In this document: positions 21,605 through 32,301 of the stretch, piece by piece | How positions within the stretch are numbered: the first letter of the stretch is position 1 | Layout: the number at the start of each line of letters is the position of its first letter | DNA from: Darksidea phi | Lineage: Eukaryota; Ascomycota; Dothideomycetes; Pleosporales; Lentitheciaceae | Length of the DNA stretch: 64,000 bases | Assembly: GCA_030770425.1 (NCBI GenBank) | Contig: JASJFT010000092.1 | Span: 62,001-126,000 of the forward strand | Direction of reading: 5' to 3' | The notes under the pieces: generated by a model | What the model was told of the DNA's origin: nothing | Databases searched by the model: none | The model's input: only the letters and a program-made list of their open reading frames with translations | Position numbers and translations under genes: made by a program

Positions 21605-24591
21605 TCAGACGTCTTCAACAACGCGAGCCGTCGCCCACGCATAGGGGTAGTTGCGCTGGTACCAATTCACGCTGCGGTGTCACGCGTTAGCCTGAGACAC
21701 CCGCTCCCAATCGCTGGATCCACTCACAAGCTCTTGCGCCCCGCGATGCGAGGATGGGTAGCCCACGAGCCGCCGAGAACGATGTTGTGCTTTCCATCGA
21801 AGAAGTCCGCTGCTGGCGTTAGCGCAGCTGTGCTTGCCCCAGAGAGGATGCATACCTGTATAGCCCGGATACAGCGACATCGCTTCAAAGCCGGCATGCT
21901 TCTCCAGAATAGTACTGGTCCATTCCCACACACCACCCAGGTCCGACTGTCCGCAGAGCTTTCCGCCCTTCTCGGCAACAGACACCGGGTGCCAGTGCTT
22001 GAAGGCCACGTTCGCTCCCCCCAAATCAATGAAGAGATCACGCGGCCGAGGACCAGATACTGCGCTGGAGTCGCCGTTCGACAAAGGGTGGGATGGTGGC
22101 GTCTCATCCACGCCGTTGTTTATGAGATGCCTGACCAGTTAGCCTACACGTCTAGAGAGTCCACGCGATGAGATGACCGACCCGTTGACGGCCGGGATCG
22201 TATGCCCGAGAGCCTTGTCACATTCCTGAATCTTGATATGCTCCACATAGTTGTAGATGCTGCGAGCTTCCTCCATTGTTGGCACCCTTCCACCCATCCA
22301 CTGGGCACAGCTAGCCAGCTCGTCGTAAGACGCCATGACCGGCCAGTTCAACGCGAGACGGAGAGGAATAGCACCATAGACGGTTCGAACGTATTTCTCT
22401 TCAGCGAGTGCGTGAGCCCCAACGGACAATCCATTGGCATGGCCATTGGTAAGGCTGTCCCGTTTTCCGACGGCCACCTTGCTCTGTTCAGACGAGGATG
22501 GCTCGCACCAAGAAGCAGGTATAGCCGTTTTTCCTGTTTTTGCCAGGAACTCCGCGTACTCACTGTTGGTGATTGGGCGTGCCCTTGCGCGGAAAGATTT
22601 CACATGCAATAGGCGGCGCGGCTTCTCGTTGTCCCAGCCAAAGTACCTCTCGGCACCTGTCTCTTCGTCCATACCGGTGTAGATATCTGACTCCGGGATC
22701 GTGAACCACTGGTTGTCTACGGCGAGGCGCTCCGAAAGATGAGAGAGCGCTTCAAAATCGGGGGCTGTAGCACCTGGGGGTGGCAAAATCTTGTCGCTCT
22801 GAAGCAACATGTACAGAAGAGTCTCCAAATGCATCGCTTCGTGTTCAAAACCAAGCCATAAGGCTTGAGAAACACGACGGTTACTTTCCGCAGCACCAGA
22901 GGCATACTGAGCATTTGTCCTTTCTCGAACGGCTTTTTGAAAAGACAGGATGTCTTGAAGTGGTGGCCAAGTGTCTGGGATCTCGCTGTGATCATGGCAG
23001 ATTTCAGGGTCATCCACGTCGGGATCAATCCCGCGTTCGAAGATCTGCTGGAAATATGCAGGCTCCGTAGGCGATTCGGCAGTGGCACGTGTGAGATGAA
23101 TGTCGAGAAACGTCGGTATATGACCAAGATAGAACAGACAGACATTACGCAGCTTGATAGGCTTCGAAAGAAGCTGGTCTTCAGGAATCATCTTGAGAGT
23201 GACGGTATCCCAAGCCGCCCACAGCTGTTGCCAGTCTAGGAGCGATGGTACAGGGCTGGCTGCGTAGATCTCAGGCTTCGGCGAGAATGCGAACGTGGGC
23301 TTGGAAACTAAGTGGAGAGCTTGAGAATAATCAGTCATTGCAATCTCAACCAATTCGCCATAAGTGGGTAGAATATACCGTAATTGCCCTGTGAGTTGCT
23401 GAACACCGAATTCCCAACGAGGCCGGCTTCCGCCCACAGGTGCTCAATTTCCTCTGCAGAGTATTTGTAGCTTTCTTCTATGCGGATCCGCTCGCCCTTC
23501 GCGATCTGCACCCCATCGATCTCGATATCGCTCAGGGGTGAGACGAACGCTTGATGGCCGCCAGCTGCTTCGTTGTATTGACCGATGGCATCCCATTTTT
23601 CCAGGTCGAATACGGTTTTACCCATGATGCGGTTGGCATGCTTAAGGCCGTTGAGTATAAACTCCCGTGTTACGCCCTTCTTGTCGTTGTATGCATGGAA
23701 CACCCGTTTGGCATCCCTGCATGAATCGATACCAATCAACATGGTATCACCAGAGCGAATGGCATCGCAGAACCTCGCCAAGAAAGGAGCAAGTTCATTT
23801 TTTGGGAAGTTCCCCAGACTGGAGCCCAACCAGAGAATGGTCTTCGGTCGATCCTTGACTTGAGGTGATTTCAGCCATTCCAGGGCATGGTGATAAGTGC
23901 CATGAAGTCCGTAGCACTTTACATGTTTGTATCCTTCTATATTGCAGTTAGCGCCGGCATTAGGTATTCGAGGGAAGGCAATGCTAAAGGGCGCCTTGCG
24001 GGGCACAGGAAGGAAAGAAGAGTAGTCAAAAGAAGCCTATTGAGAGCAAGCACAAGGCAGGGCAAAGGTAGGGGGTTGTAGCTGGGGTTTCCAACAACGG
24101 GATCGACACAGCAGACGCTCACCAGTAGGGATTTCGGCAAAGGTCCTCTGCAGCTCCGGCAGAGACAGATCGACAGCGTAGTATTCGACCTCTTTGCCAA
24201 GGCGCTCGATGGCTTGCAGAAGGATTTTGACTTTTCGCAAGTTGCTGCAACAATCATCAGTGCCGGCGAGGCGCGGCGTGTTCGGTCAAGATCCGGGCGG
24301 GCCCTACCCGCTCCCAAGTTCAACGAGGACAGATCCCGGCCGTATCTTCGCCGCGATGCGATCGGCGTACATTTCCAACACTTCGATCTCAGCGTTGGTG
24401 AGGTAGTATTCCTCCAAATACGTGATCTTTTCGAAGAGTCGCAGTCCCGCTTCATCGTAAAGGAGGAGGGTTGGCAATGTCTTTTCTTTGCCCTGCTGCG
24501 GCCTCAAGCCGGCCTTGATGTCTCGCAGGATATCGAAATCGGTCTCGCCGACTCTGATGTCGATGATCTTGGCGGCTCCGCTGGCAGCCAT
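21605..24591 (-). CDS. egt1: Ergothioneine biosynthesis protein Egt1 (methyltransferase-sulfoxide synthase fusion)
   Basis: Seven exons (24591-24308, 24244-24123, 23936-23379, 23319-22182, 22130-21856, 21812-21728, 21671-21605) join in consistent phase to 842 residues, the usual Egt1 length. The N-terminal half is an EgtD-type SAM methyltransferase that makes hercynine from histidine; VELGSGNLRKVKILL is the SAM loop, with WLGSSLGNFP further on. The C-terminal half is EgtB-like: a DinB-type domain with HEAMHLET (HX3HXE, non-haem iron ligands) and a formylglycine-enzyme-like domain ending GSWATHPRIAG and FVNWYQRNYPY. That half joins cysteine to hercynine as the sulfoxide; a separate C-S lyase (Egt2) finishes ergothioneine. 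A TATATA lies about 85 bp upstream. The donor at 22181 is GTCGGT, weak but required: it alone gives AVNGHLINNGVDETPPS. Cytosolic; no signal seen. Confidence 0.96.
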
Positions 24592-24885
24592 CCTGAACAG
24601 TATAGAATGAAGCTTGTGAAACGATGTGGTCGCAACCACTGAACAAGACTGGCCAGGCTGCTCTGGAGATAGTCTTTATATATAGTGCGGATAGAGCGGT
24701 AGCGGCCGCTGCTGTTTCGGGAGAAAATTGTAACGGAAGCGTAAGCTTGATGACGGAGAGTACTGCGGGCTGCCGTCAGTGACCCGGAACGGATCCACAG
24801 GCGTAGGGGAGTAAACAGGGCCAATCCAAGGGGCAAATCGAGATGCCTAGCGTTCACACGGTTGGGAACGGTACGACGGAAGTGC

Positions 24886-25110
24886 TTACTGGTCGCGCTC
24901 TCGCTCGGTCGATTTGACATCAATCAACCCCACGCCGCGCGCATCGTCGGGCCCACTGGGAGGCGGATGGCCGAGAGTGGCATAGCGGACGCGTGACGGT
25001 GGACTCATGGCCAAAACGCTGACGTCGAACGAAGCTGAGGCAGCGGGCCTAGAGAAGCCGCTTCGGCGCAGTAGATTGTTCGTAGCGGCGCGAGTAACAG
25101 AGCGCGACAT
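24886..25110 (-). CDS. Possible first exon of a mitochondrial protein
   Basis: From ATG 25110 the frame reads MSRSVTRAATNNLLRRSGFS, Arg/Ser/Ala-rich and nearly free of acids like a mitochondrial presequence, with RVRYATLGHPPPSG as a possible cleavage region. It ends ERERDQ near a GTAAGC donor at about 24890. The next acceptor (GCTAG near 24848) leads into frames that stay open towards the egt1 promoter but look unlike protein, so the 3' part is unresolved. It may be noise: GC-rich promoter DNA opens frames by chance. No family is recognised. Confidence 0.25.
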   Translation of the reverse strand: MSRSVTRAATNNLLRRSGFSRPAASASFDVSVLAMSPPSRVRYATLGHPPPSGPDDARGVGLIDVKSTERERDQ

Positions 25111-25152
25111 GTCGTTGGGAGCTCTGACGGCGTTTGCGTCTGTTTGCGGCAA

Positions 25153-26308
25153 GTGCCTCGAGGAAAGCTAGCGGGGTTTCGGCCGCCTACAGACGCGGTG
25201 GCGTCACTCGTCACATACGAGATGGCTTGACAAATGGGATACCGGTCTGCAGCGGAGTTGCAGCAACATGGCTTCACTCCGCTACTGCGCAGAGATCCGA
25301 GGGTAATTAGTAGTGAGTGGGACGCGGGGTAGGCGTTGGAGGCAGCGCCAGGGGTACGGTTCGCGTCAGCAAGGGGGCGGAATGGAGCACAGCGATCGCG
25401 ATGAGTGATGGATACACCATCACTCCGGTGCATGTGAAAGGAGATCTCTCACGAGTAAGCAACTTCACTCGCGGGAGATGCGCTTAATAAGCATCATTTC
25501 CCAAAAGGGCTAGCCCGCTGAGGAATCATCTGAGAAGGGCCACCACTATTCCGCCTCATGAGGATGACACTGTCGGATCGCCCGCAAGCTCGCCAGCAGG
25601 ACAGCCGCCTACTCGCACGTGTCGATTTCTTATCCAACTACTGTGTCGGAAGCAATGGCGCCCCCCCTCTGTTGTGCACCGCCAGCTGTTGCTCTGATTT
25701 CTAGACTGAGAATATCTACTGACTACGTTTAGAATGGATGCTTCCGTATCCCCTGATTTCCAAAGCCGCTCCTCCTTGGCCTTGGGAGTCGGGCCGTCGG
25801 ACATGTGGTAACAGAGGAATCGCCAGAGTCGCTCACTACACGACAGCAGTGTTCGAAGCTCGCTCCCCTCCGTCGAACCCACGAAATATGCCCTGATCGA
25901 AAGCGACGACCTTACATGCATCTAGCACAATTGGTGTCTTCCAGCAATGGACGATGGATAATGCTCCGCTTTCTCTTTGTTCAGCCGCGTCCCTTGTCCG
26001 GATTCTCCCTCCCCTTCAACCACGTAGTCGGGCCTGGTACATGCGTAGATGGCGGCCCAATGATATAACGGCGAGGTACGCCTTCGGGCTCATTGTTTCT
26101 GCTTCTGTCCATGTGGCGTTCTAACCACGTGGAAAATATAAAGAAAATGTACTCAAAGGAGCGTCGAACCCAACCTCCGGATCACACCGCGCTTGGCTCG
26201 AGCTCGCCGGGGTGATGTCTACTTCAAAGGAATAGCCCGGGTGAGTGGATACTAAATTGCAGGCATTGGGTGTTTGGTTTCTTCGAATCTTCAAGCCCAT
26301 AGCGAGCA
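25153..26308. other. Intergenic
   Basis: About 1.1 kb. Frames up to 142 codons on the minus strand at 25005-25433 and 25556-25921 have no motif or splice support. No RNA gene or repeat is seen. Confidence 0.4.
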
Positions 26309-27340
26309 ATGACAGTCCGTTCGCGTCTACGGCTTCCTAAAATGGAATTCAGGATACCAACAGTAAATCTTTACCCTCGTAGACCGTCTGGTTACTTTGA
26401 CGCTTTCGTCCAGAACACACATGCTATGCATGACGGTAACACATGGATTGCAACACTGAATAACTTGCGCCACCAGAAAGGATATCTAGAAGACCTACTC
26501 TCCAAGACAGCTATCACGCTCAACGCCCTTCGCGAGAGGCAAACACGAAACGAGCGCGCCCTGAGCATGAATCCCGCCCCGCGGTCAAAACGAAAAAAGA
26601 TACTGCAAAACAGGTGGAGAACAAGCAAGACGATCCAAACGTGCGAACGAGAAGAGAGCGTCATATTGGATTGCTTGCGGGTTTGCACGAGTAATATCAA
26701 CACGCTGGAAGCTATTATCAACCCCACGGGTATGTCTTCAGCAGCAGTGGAATGCGCTCCGAGTAAACGGGACGCCGAATCGAAACCAACCAGCTTCGAT
26801 TGGTGTGGTTGGACAGATGATGCAGCCATATCACCCTTCCAAAAGCATCGCATACGATCTCCGTCCATGGATGAGATTCCGCCAGGGACTGCGCTAGGTA
26901 ACGGCTATACGCCGCCCGCCACGATGAAGCGTCCTCCTCCACTACCTCCCCGCTTCTACCCCGGCCCGACTATACCACTACCTCCAGCGCCTCCTAACAC
27001 AGCGCTCTCGCAGTTCCCACGCTCCACTTTCAGTCCCGAAGCTGCAGTGTTCGAGCCGAGCGTCACGCACTGTCCGTCGGGTGACGAAGAATTGACCGTC
27101 GAACTCGACAAGCTGAGCATCTCGGGTTTGCTGGCGCCCAAGCGCACGCAGCTCATCCAGAGACGCCGGTTTTCAGATGCAGCCGGCGGGCACCCCTTCC
27201 GCCCACTGTCGAGTAGCGCGGGCTCTGCCGGGGGACAACTTTCCTCGCGCCAAAGCAGGGCTGCGACGAGCCCGCCGCAACAACATGAAGAGCAAGAGGC
27301 GGTATTTGGGACAATGATGAGGAGGACGAATTCGGTCTGA
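26309..27340 (+). CDS. Unrecognised proline-rich protein
   Basis: One uninterrupted frame of 343 codons. The start may be ATG 26309 or ATG 26342 (MEFRIPTVNLYP). The N-terminal 130 residues are predicted helical by eye (RHQKGYLEDLLSKTAITLNA, ILDCLRVCTSNINTLEAII). The middle is disordered with RPPPLPPRFYPGPTIPLPP, an SH3- or profilin-binding type of tract. The C-terminus has ELTVELDKLSISGLL and a Ser/Arg-rich tail. No signal peptide, membrane helix or catalytic motif is visible. Length and frame openness support a real gene; the role is unknown. Confidence 0.6.
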   Translation: MTVRSRLRLPKMEFRIPTVNLYPRRPSGYFDAFVQNTHAMHDGNTWIATLNNLRHQKGYLEDLLSKTAITLNALRERQTRNERALSMNPAPRSKRKKILQNRWRTSKTIQTCEREESVILDCLRVCTSNINTLEAIINPTGMSSAAVECAPSKRDAESKPTSFDWCGWTDDAAISPFQKHRIRSPSMDEIPPGTALGNGYTPPATMKRPPPLPPRFYPGPTIPLPPAPPNTALSQFPRSTFSPEAAVFEPSVTHCPSGDEELTVELDKLSISGLLAPKRTQLIQRRRFSDAAGGHPFRPLSSSAGSAGGQLSSRQSRAATSPPQQHEEQEAVFGTMMRRTNSV

Positions 27341-27947
27341 CTGCCCGCAGGTGGCGCTCTACCCTCGTGTAGCTAGAATATGAGCCCTGGAAACGATAAC
27401 ATGGGCAAAAGGCGCAAATGACGCCTTACAGGGGACGAGTGACGGAAACATTAAACGCACTGCATCAAGCAATATATCGCGGTGTAGCGTCCACAATGCC
27501 AACTTTGAAGCATGCAGTTTGTGTCGTGCCTACGTCATTTGTCATGGCTGGTGGGGGGTGCGCCCGTCGGCTGTTGCACACGCCCCACTCGCTGTCGGCT
27601 TAAGCGGTTACGTCGCTTGAGCACACCCAGCCGTCGCGAGAAGCTTCCAACTGCCAGCGACTTCGACCCACCACAACTCAATTCAACATCGCTCGCCGGA
27701 GTTCAACACTCCATGGCCCTTTGCGCGTCTTCTGCCGCATTTTTTGCATATACATTGATCGCCCGTTGCCCGCACCACGCCCGCCAGCCATCGCCTCCGC
27801 CTCCGCAGCTTCATCTACCCCAGCAGCGCGAACTGCAGAGTGCTGCATAGCGTCTCAGCGTGCGTCCTAACTTCGGCTCCAAACCTGCCACCTCCCCTCG
27901 CAAACCGCGCAACCTCCTCCAGCGCCGTACCGTCGGCCTCGTACATC
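27341..27947. other. Upstream region of cho2
   Basis: 3' flank of the proline-rich gene and the promoter/5' leader of cho2. Pyrimidine-rich and CA-rich stretches close to the ATG are typical of fungal leaders. No gene. Confidence 0.45.
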
Positions 27948-30900
27948 ATGGCAGACGCCAATGGCTCACTGGACGCCGAGGGTAGCCGGCTGCGAGAACG
28001 CCCCTCGGCCAAACCACTGCATCTCCACAACTCTGACGATGCCAGGCAGAAAGTGCTGCAGCTAAACGAGGAAGAGGACAAGGGACATGGTGAGAAGCGC
28101 ACATATGGCCGGACGCCGGACGGCACAGGTACGTATCTCGACCCCACACCGCGCAGACAAAGAGTCGGATCGACGCAAAACCATGGGGTAGCAATTCAAT
28201 GCCCAACAGTGCTGACGGCATGCCAATTGCAGTCTTCATCGTCCCACAGACGCATGACATGGTCTCGCAGCTGCTCTCGCCCTCGCAACCGAAGAATCTG
28301 TCCGACCTTGCCGTCCTAGCCGTCCTCGCCGGCCTGATACTCACCCTCTATGCTCTGCCCACACGCGCCCGCAGACCCGTCTTCGCCGCCATCTTCCTCT
28401 TCTGGCGCGCTGGCTATAACGTGGGCATTGGCTGGCTGCTCCACCACCAGTCCAACCACAACCGCCTCGTGCTCTGGGCGAAGAACGCCCACATCTTCGA
28501 CCACCCAGACACTGGCAAGAACCCGTATCCGCTGCTGTATAAGCTGCTCAAGCGCGAGATGGAGACCAAGATCCCCAAGGACTACAGGTTCGAAGAGGCT
28601 CCCGTCGAGTACAATACGTGGCTGCTCTTCCGACGCGTTGTAGACCTGATCTTGATGTGTGACTTCGTCTCCTACTGCCTGTTCGCTATCGCCTGCTTTA
28701 ATCGTCCAGCTGAGAGCTGGGGCCTGTGGGCCTTGCGCTGGACCGGAGGTATCGTTCTCTTCCTTTTCAATCTATGGGTCAAGTTAGACGCGCATAGAGT
28801 CGTCAAGGACTTTGCATGGTATTGGGGAGACTTCTTCTACCTCATTGACCAGCACCTTACCTTCGACGGAGTCTTTGAGATGGCTCCGCATCCAATGTAC
28901 TCTGTTGGATACGCCGGCTACTATGGTATTTCTATGATGACTGCAAGCTACGCTGTCTTGTTCATCTCCGTAATCGCCCACGCCGCCCAGTTTGCCTTCT
29001 TGACCTACGTGGAAAACCCCCATATCGAAAAGACGTATAATTCGCCACCTCCCAGAAAGCGCCTAAATTCGCATGCCGTCCACCACGAAGACCGCCCAGC
29101 CTCCGGTCATTCCGAAGTTGCCTTCGACGGCGTGCCTACGCTTGATGCTAGCGGGCACCCCTCGCAAATCCACAACATTGTTGGCCTGCGGAATACCGAT
29201 CTTCATCGCTCAATCGACGTAACGGTTCTCGCATTCGCGTTCTACATGTTTTGCTTTGCAACCATGACCCCAAACACGTGGCCCATCCGCGCCTTCTTTC
29301 TCATCAATGCCTTCGTCTGGCGTCTTTGGTACGCGCTGGGCCTCGGTTATATTCTCGACCGACAGTCCAAAAAGAAGAACTGGACCCGCCACTTCATCAA
29401 GTTCGGCGATAGCAAAGAAGAGGCCTGGCGTCAGTGGAAGTATCTTTACCACTTGAGCATGACAATGTGTCATATTAGCTTCGTGGCAGCGGCGTGGAAG
29501 ATGTACACCATCCCGCCCGACTGGTCATATGGGCTGAGTCTGCTGCGCCATGTCGTGGGCGTAGGTTTGATTGCCTTGCAACTATGGACCGTCTCCAGTA
29601 TTTACGAGTCTCTTGGAGAATTCGGATGGTTCTGTGGCGACTTCTTCTTCGACCCACCATCCAGGAACCTCACGTACTCCGGCATCTACCGCTTCCTTAA
29701 CAACCCAGAGCGTGTCCTCGGACTTGCCGGGGTGTGGGGTGTTGCGCTCATAGCATGGAGTGTACCGATCTTTTATCTTGCAGGCACTGCGCACATACTC
29801 AATCTGGCCTTTCTTCAGTTCGTAGAGCGGCCCCATATGCAGAAGCTCTACGGGGAGAGGCTGCGCACGACATCGGGCGTCAGCAAAACCCTTAGACAGG
29901 CGCTGCCCAGCCCTGTGAGGAATTGGCAGTCAGCAGCAGATGGCTATCTTAATCACACAGTCGAGTTCATTGAAGACCTTATCGAGGCTGCAAGACCGAA
30001 GCTCGCCGCGGGTGTCGACGTATTCTTCAAGGATACCACGGCCCTGTTCAAGTCCTACCCAGCGCGCATTTCAATCACTCGCTTGGCACCAGATCTCGCC
30101 GGAGTGGATCCATCAGAGTATAAGCTCGAGATTGAAGGCACACGCCTATCGTCAGCGGCGGAGCAGAGTGGCGGTCGGGAGGGTGAGTTGGCGCGAGCAC
30201 CAGCAGCTCGAACCAGCGAGTATGAGACAATGGTGTTAGAGTATGGAGCTCCTATTAGAGTCCGCTGGCAAGCACCGCTCAATCACAGCAAAAGAGACTG
30301 GATTGGTCTCTACATGGTTGCCGACAACGCTTCGCGCCAAGCCACGCGTATCGGATCCAACGGACGCTGGATATCGACCAACAAGAATGTCTTTGATTCG
30401 AGCCGTGCGGAGGAGGGCATTCTCGTATCCGACCAGCTGCTCCCTGCTGGTGCACGAGGAGGTGGAGATGGCGACTGTTATTGGGGCGAAGTAGAGTTCC
30501 GGGGCGACAAGCTATGGTGGACGACAGGCGTCTTCGAGTTCCGTTATCACCACGACGGCAAGCACAGCGTTTTGGCTATCTCTCAAGCCTTTGAAATTAA
30601 GATCCCAAGGTTTGATGAAGAGGACATCGAGCTCGACGCAAATGGCACGATTCATCGGCCTATCGAACAAGCTCTATTACCACTCATTCAGAACTGCTTC
30701 GATAGAAATCCTGAGATTGCACCATCTACGGCTGAGGAACCATTCGGAAGTTTGGTCGAGCGAGATGGCAAGTATGCGCGACGAGTGGTGTTTGCAGTGC
30801 ATCAAATGTAAGGTTCCCGGCGCTTATATTACTCTTCGTTGCTAATATATAACAGGTTCGGTATCGAATTCGCGCCTGAGGTTGTCCAAGCAGACGGCAA

Positions 30901-31053
30901 TGTGCGAAACCTAGCCTGGCGCATCTGTAATGCTAAGAAGGTTTTGGTGAGCATATCATCATAACAGAAACGTAATACGCTGTTGATCACTCCCTGCAGG
31001 CTCCCTATAGCATGTCACGCAGCCATGGCCGGAACACCCCCACATTGCACTAA
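27948..31053 (+). CDS. cho2: Phosphatidylethanolamine N-methyltransferase, class II
   Basis: Four exons, 27948-28128, 28233-30807, 30856-30946 and 31000-31053, in consistent phase give 966 residues, the usual Cho2 length. The ER membrane enzyme performs the first SAM-dependent methylation of phosphatidylethanolamine in the route to phosphatidylcholine; a class III methyltransferase (Opi3/Cho1-like) does the later steps. About ten hydrophobic helices are seen. The PEMT pattern occurs twice: [20 protein letters not shown] after LTFDGVFEM, and [19 protein letters not shown] after LTYSGIYRF, each in the G-x-x-R/x-P-x-Y-x-x-G style that binds SAM. A soluble C-terminal part ([13 protein letters not shown] to [17 protein letters not shown]) follows, as in yeast Cho2. 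The N-terminal exon is hydrophilic and charged. Two late introns carry the last 49 codons, so a one-frame reading truncates the protein. Upstream is the proline-rich gene, downstream Lon, both rightward. Confidence 0.95.
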
Positions 31054-32301
31054 TCTCAAAAGCTAGCTCCACGCTCCTTGCCTCGTGGAGCTGATATCCC
31101 GACTCTTTCTTTGCACCATCCTGCTTCCTGTTCGTCTTCTTGTCTTCTTTCTTTCATTCCCTGAACGGTTCTAGTCAGCTTCCGCTACGGTGCGCCAGAT
31201 CCCAGATGCCATAGGAAGCCATGTGCAGCCACGTCTTTGTCGTTTTGTACAATCAATTCGCTTACGCGGTGGATAGCATGTGGCGCGCGGAGAACACGGG
31301 AACGGCTTTTTGAGCTCCCTTGTCATCTTTTTTTAGCACCTTTCACTTGGTCTGGAATCTCGATTTCTTTTTTTTGGAAAATGGAGGCTTCTGTTGGGGG
31401 ATGCATCCCAGTGTTGGTTGACATGGGCTAACGGAAGAAGGCGGGTGGCCAAATTGCTTCAAGTAGTTCCATGTATATATCCGAAAAGTAACTAGCATGA
31501 GAGCCGCGGCTTCTCCCTGTGAATAAAACGGCGCGTTTCGGCTGCTGTTTCCAAGGTCATCTACTAAAGTACAGAGTGAGCCTCGCGGAATGTATAAGTC
31601 TTGGACGTTTAGTTGTTCGTGCTCCAACCGGGCATAGATAGCATACCTAGAATGCTTATTCCACACGGAAATGCCTAGGCTAGCTACTGGAATAGTATAT
31701 GGTTAGTAGGGAGGGGTTTGGGATGTAATGTCGGGTTGCTTGTACATGTACATGTGCGAATGTCAGTGGGCCTTTGGGAAGGGGCACTGCTTATGAGAAT
31801 TGGCTAGAACTAGGCTGGTGCTTGACGCCAATAGTAGCGAAGATATACGGTTTGACAAGCAGCACCACCTCTAGAATGAAGGTGGCTTTGCTTCCTTCAA
31901 CAGTAGGTGCCAGACGATAGCGAGACTCTTATCTTATCGGACGTGTCGCTCCTTTTTCGGCCTAGTGGCCCTGCATTACCTCGGTCTGGCCAGCACCTGC
32001 CGACCGACGCATCTTCTGGAAAGCGCGATCGCCCCCTCACGAGCTGGATATATTTTCCCTTTTCTCTCCATATTTCATTAACTTTCGCTTCTTGGAGTTA
32101 CGATTCCGCCCTTTTGTACTTGTAATAGATAGAGAGTCCGACACCGCCGCCACCACACTTCCTCCCCCTGCTCCGCTCGCGAATCGTGGATCCGCTGACG
32201 TTTGCGTGCTCTCCTCTTCGCGGCCCACACGACAGGACACAACACGACACAAAACCTACCCATTAAAGATTTGATATACGTCAGAGCAATTATCGCACAG
32301 G
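31054..32301. other. Intergenic
   Basis: 3' flank of cho2 and promoter of the Lon gene, about 1.25 kb. Pyrimidine-rich tracts lie at 31130-31160 and 31365-31380. The leader just before the Lon ATG is rich in ACACGACA-type sequence. No gene. Confidence 0.45.

Noticed and set aside
24504..24923. Leftward 139-codon frame overlapping the egt1 start
   Set aside because: It overlaps egt1 exon 1 in another frame and has no motif.
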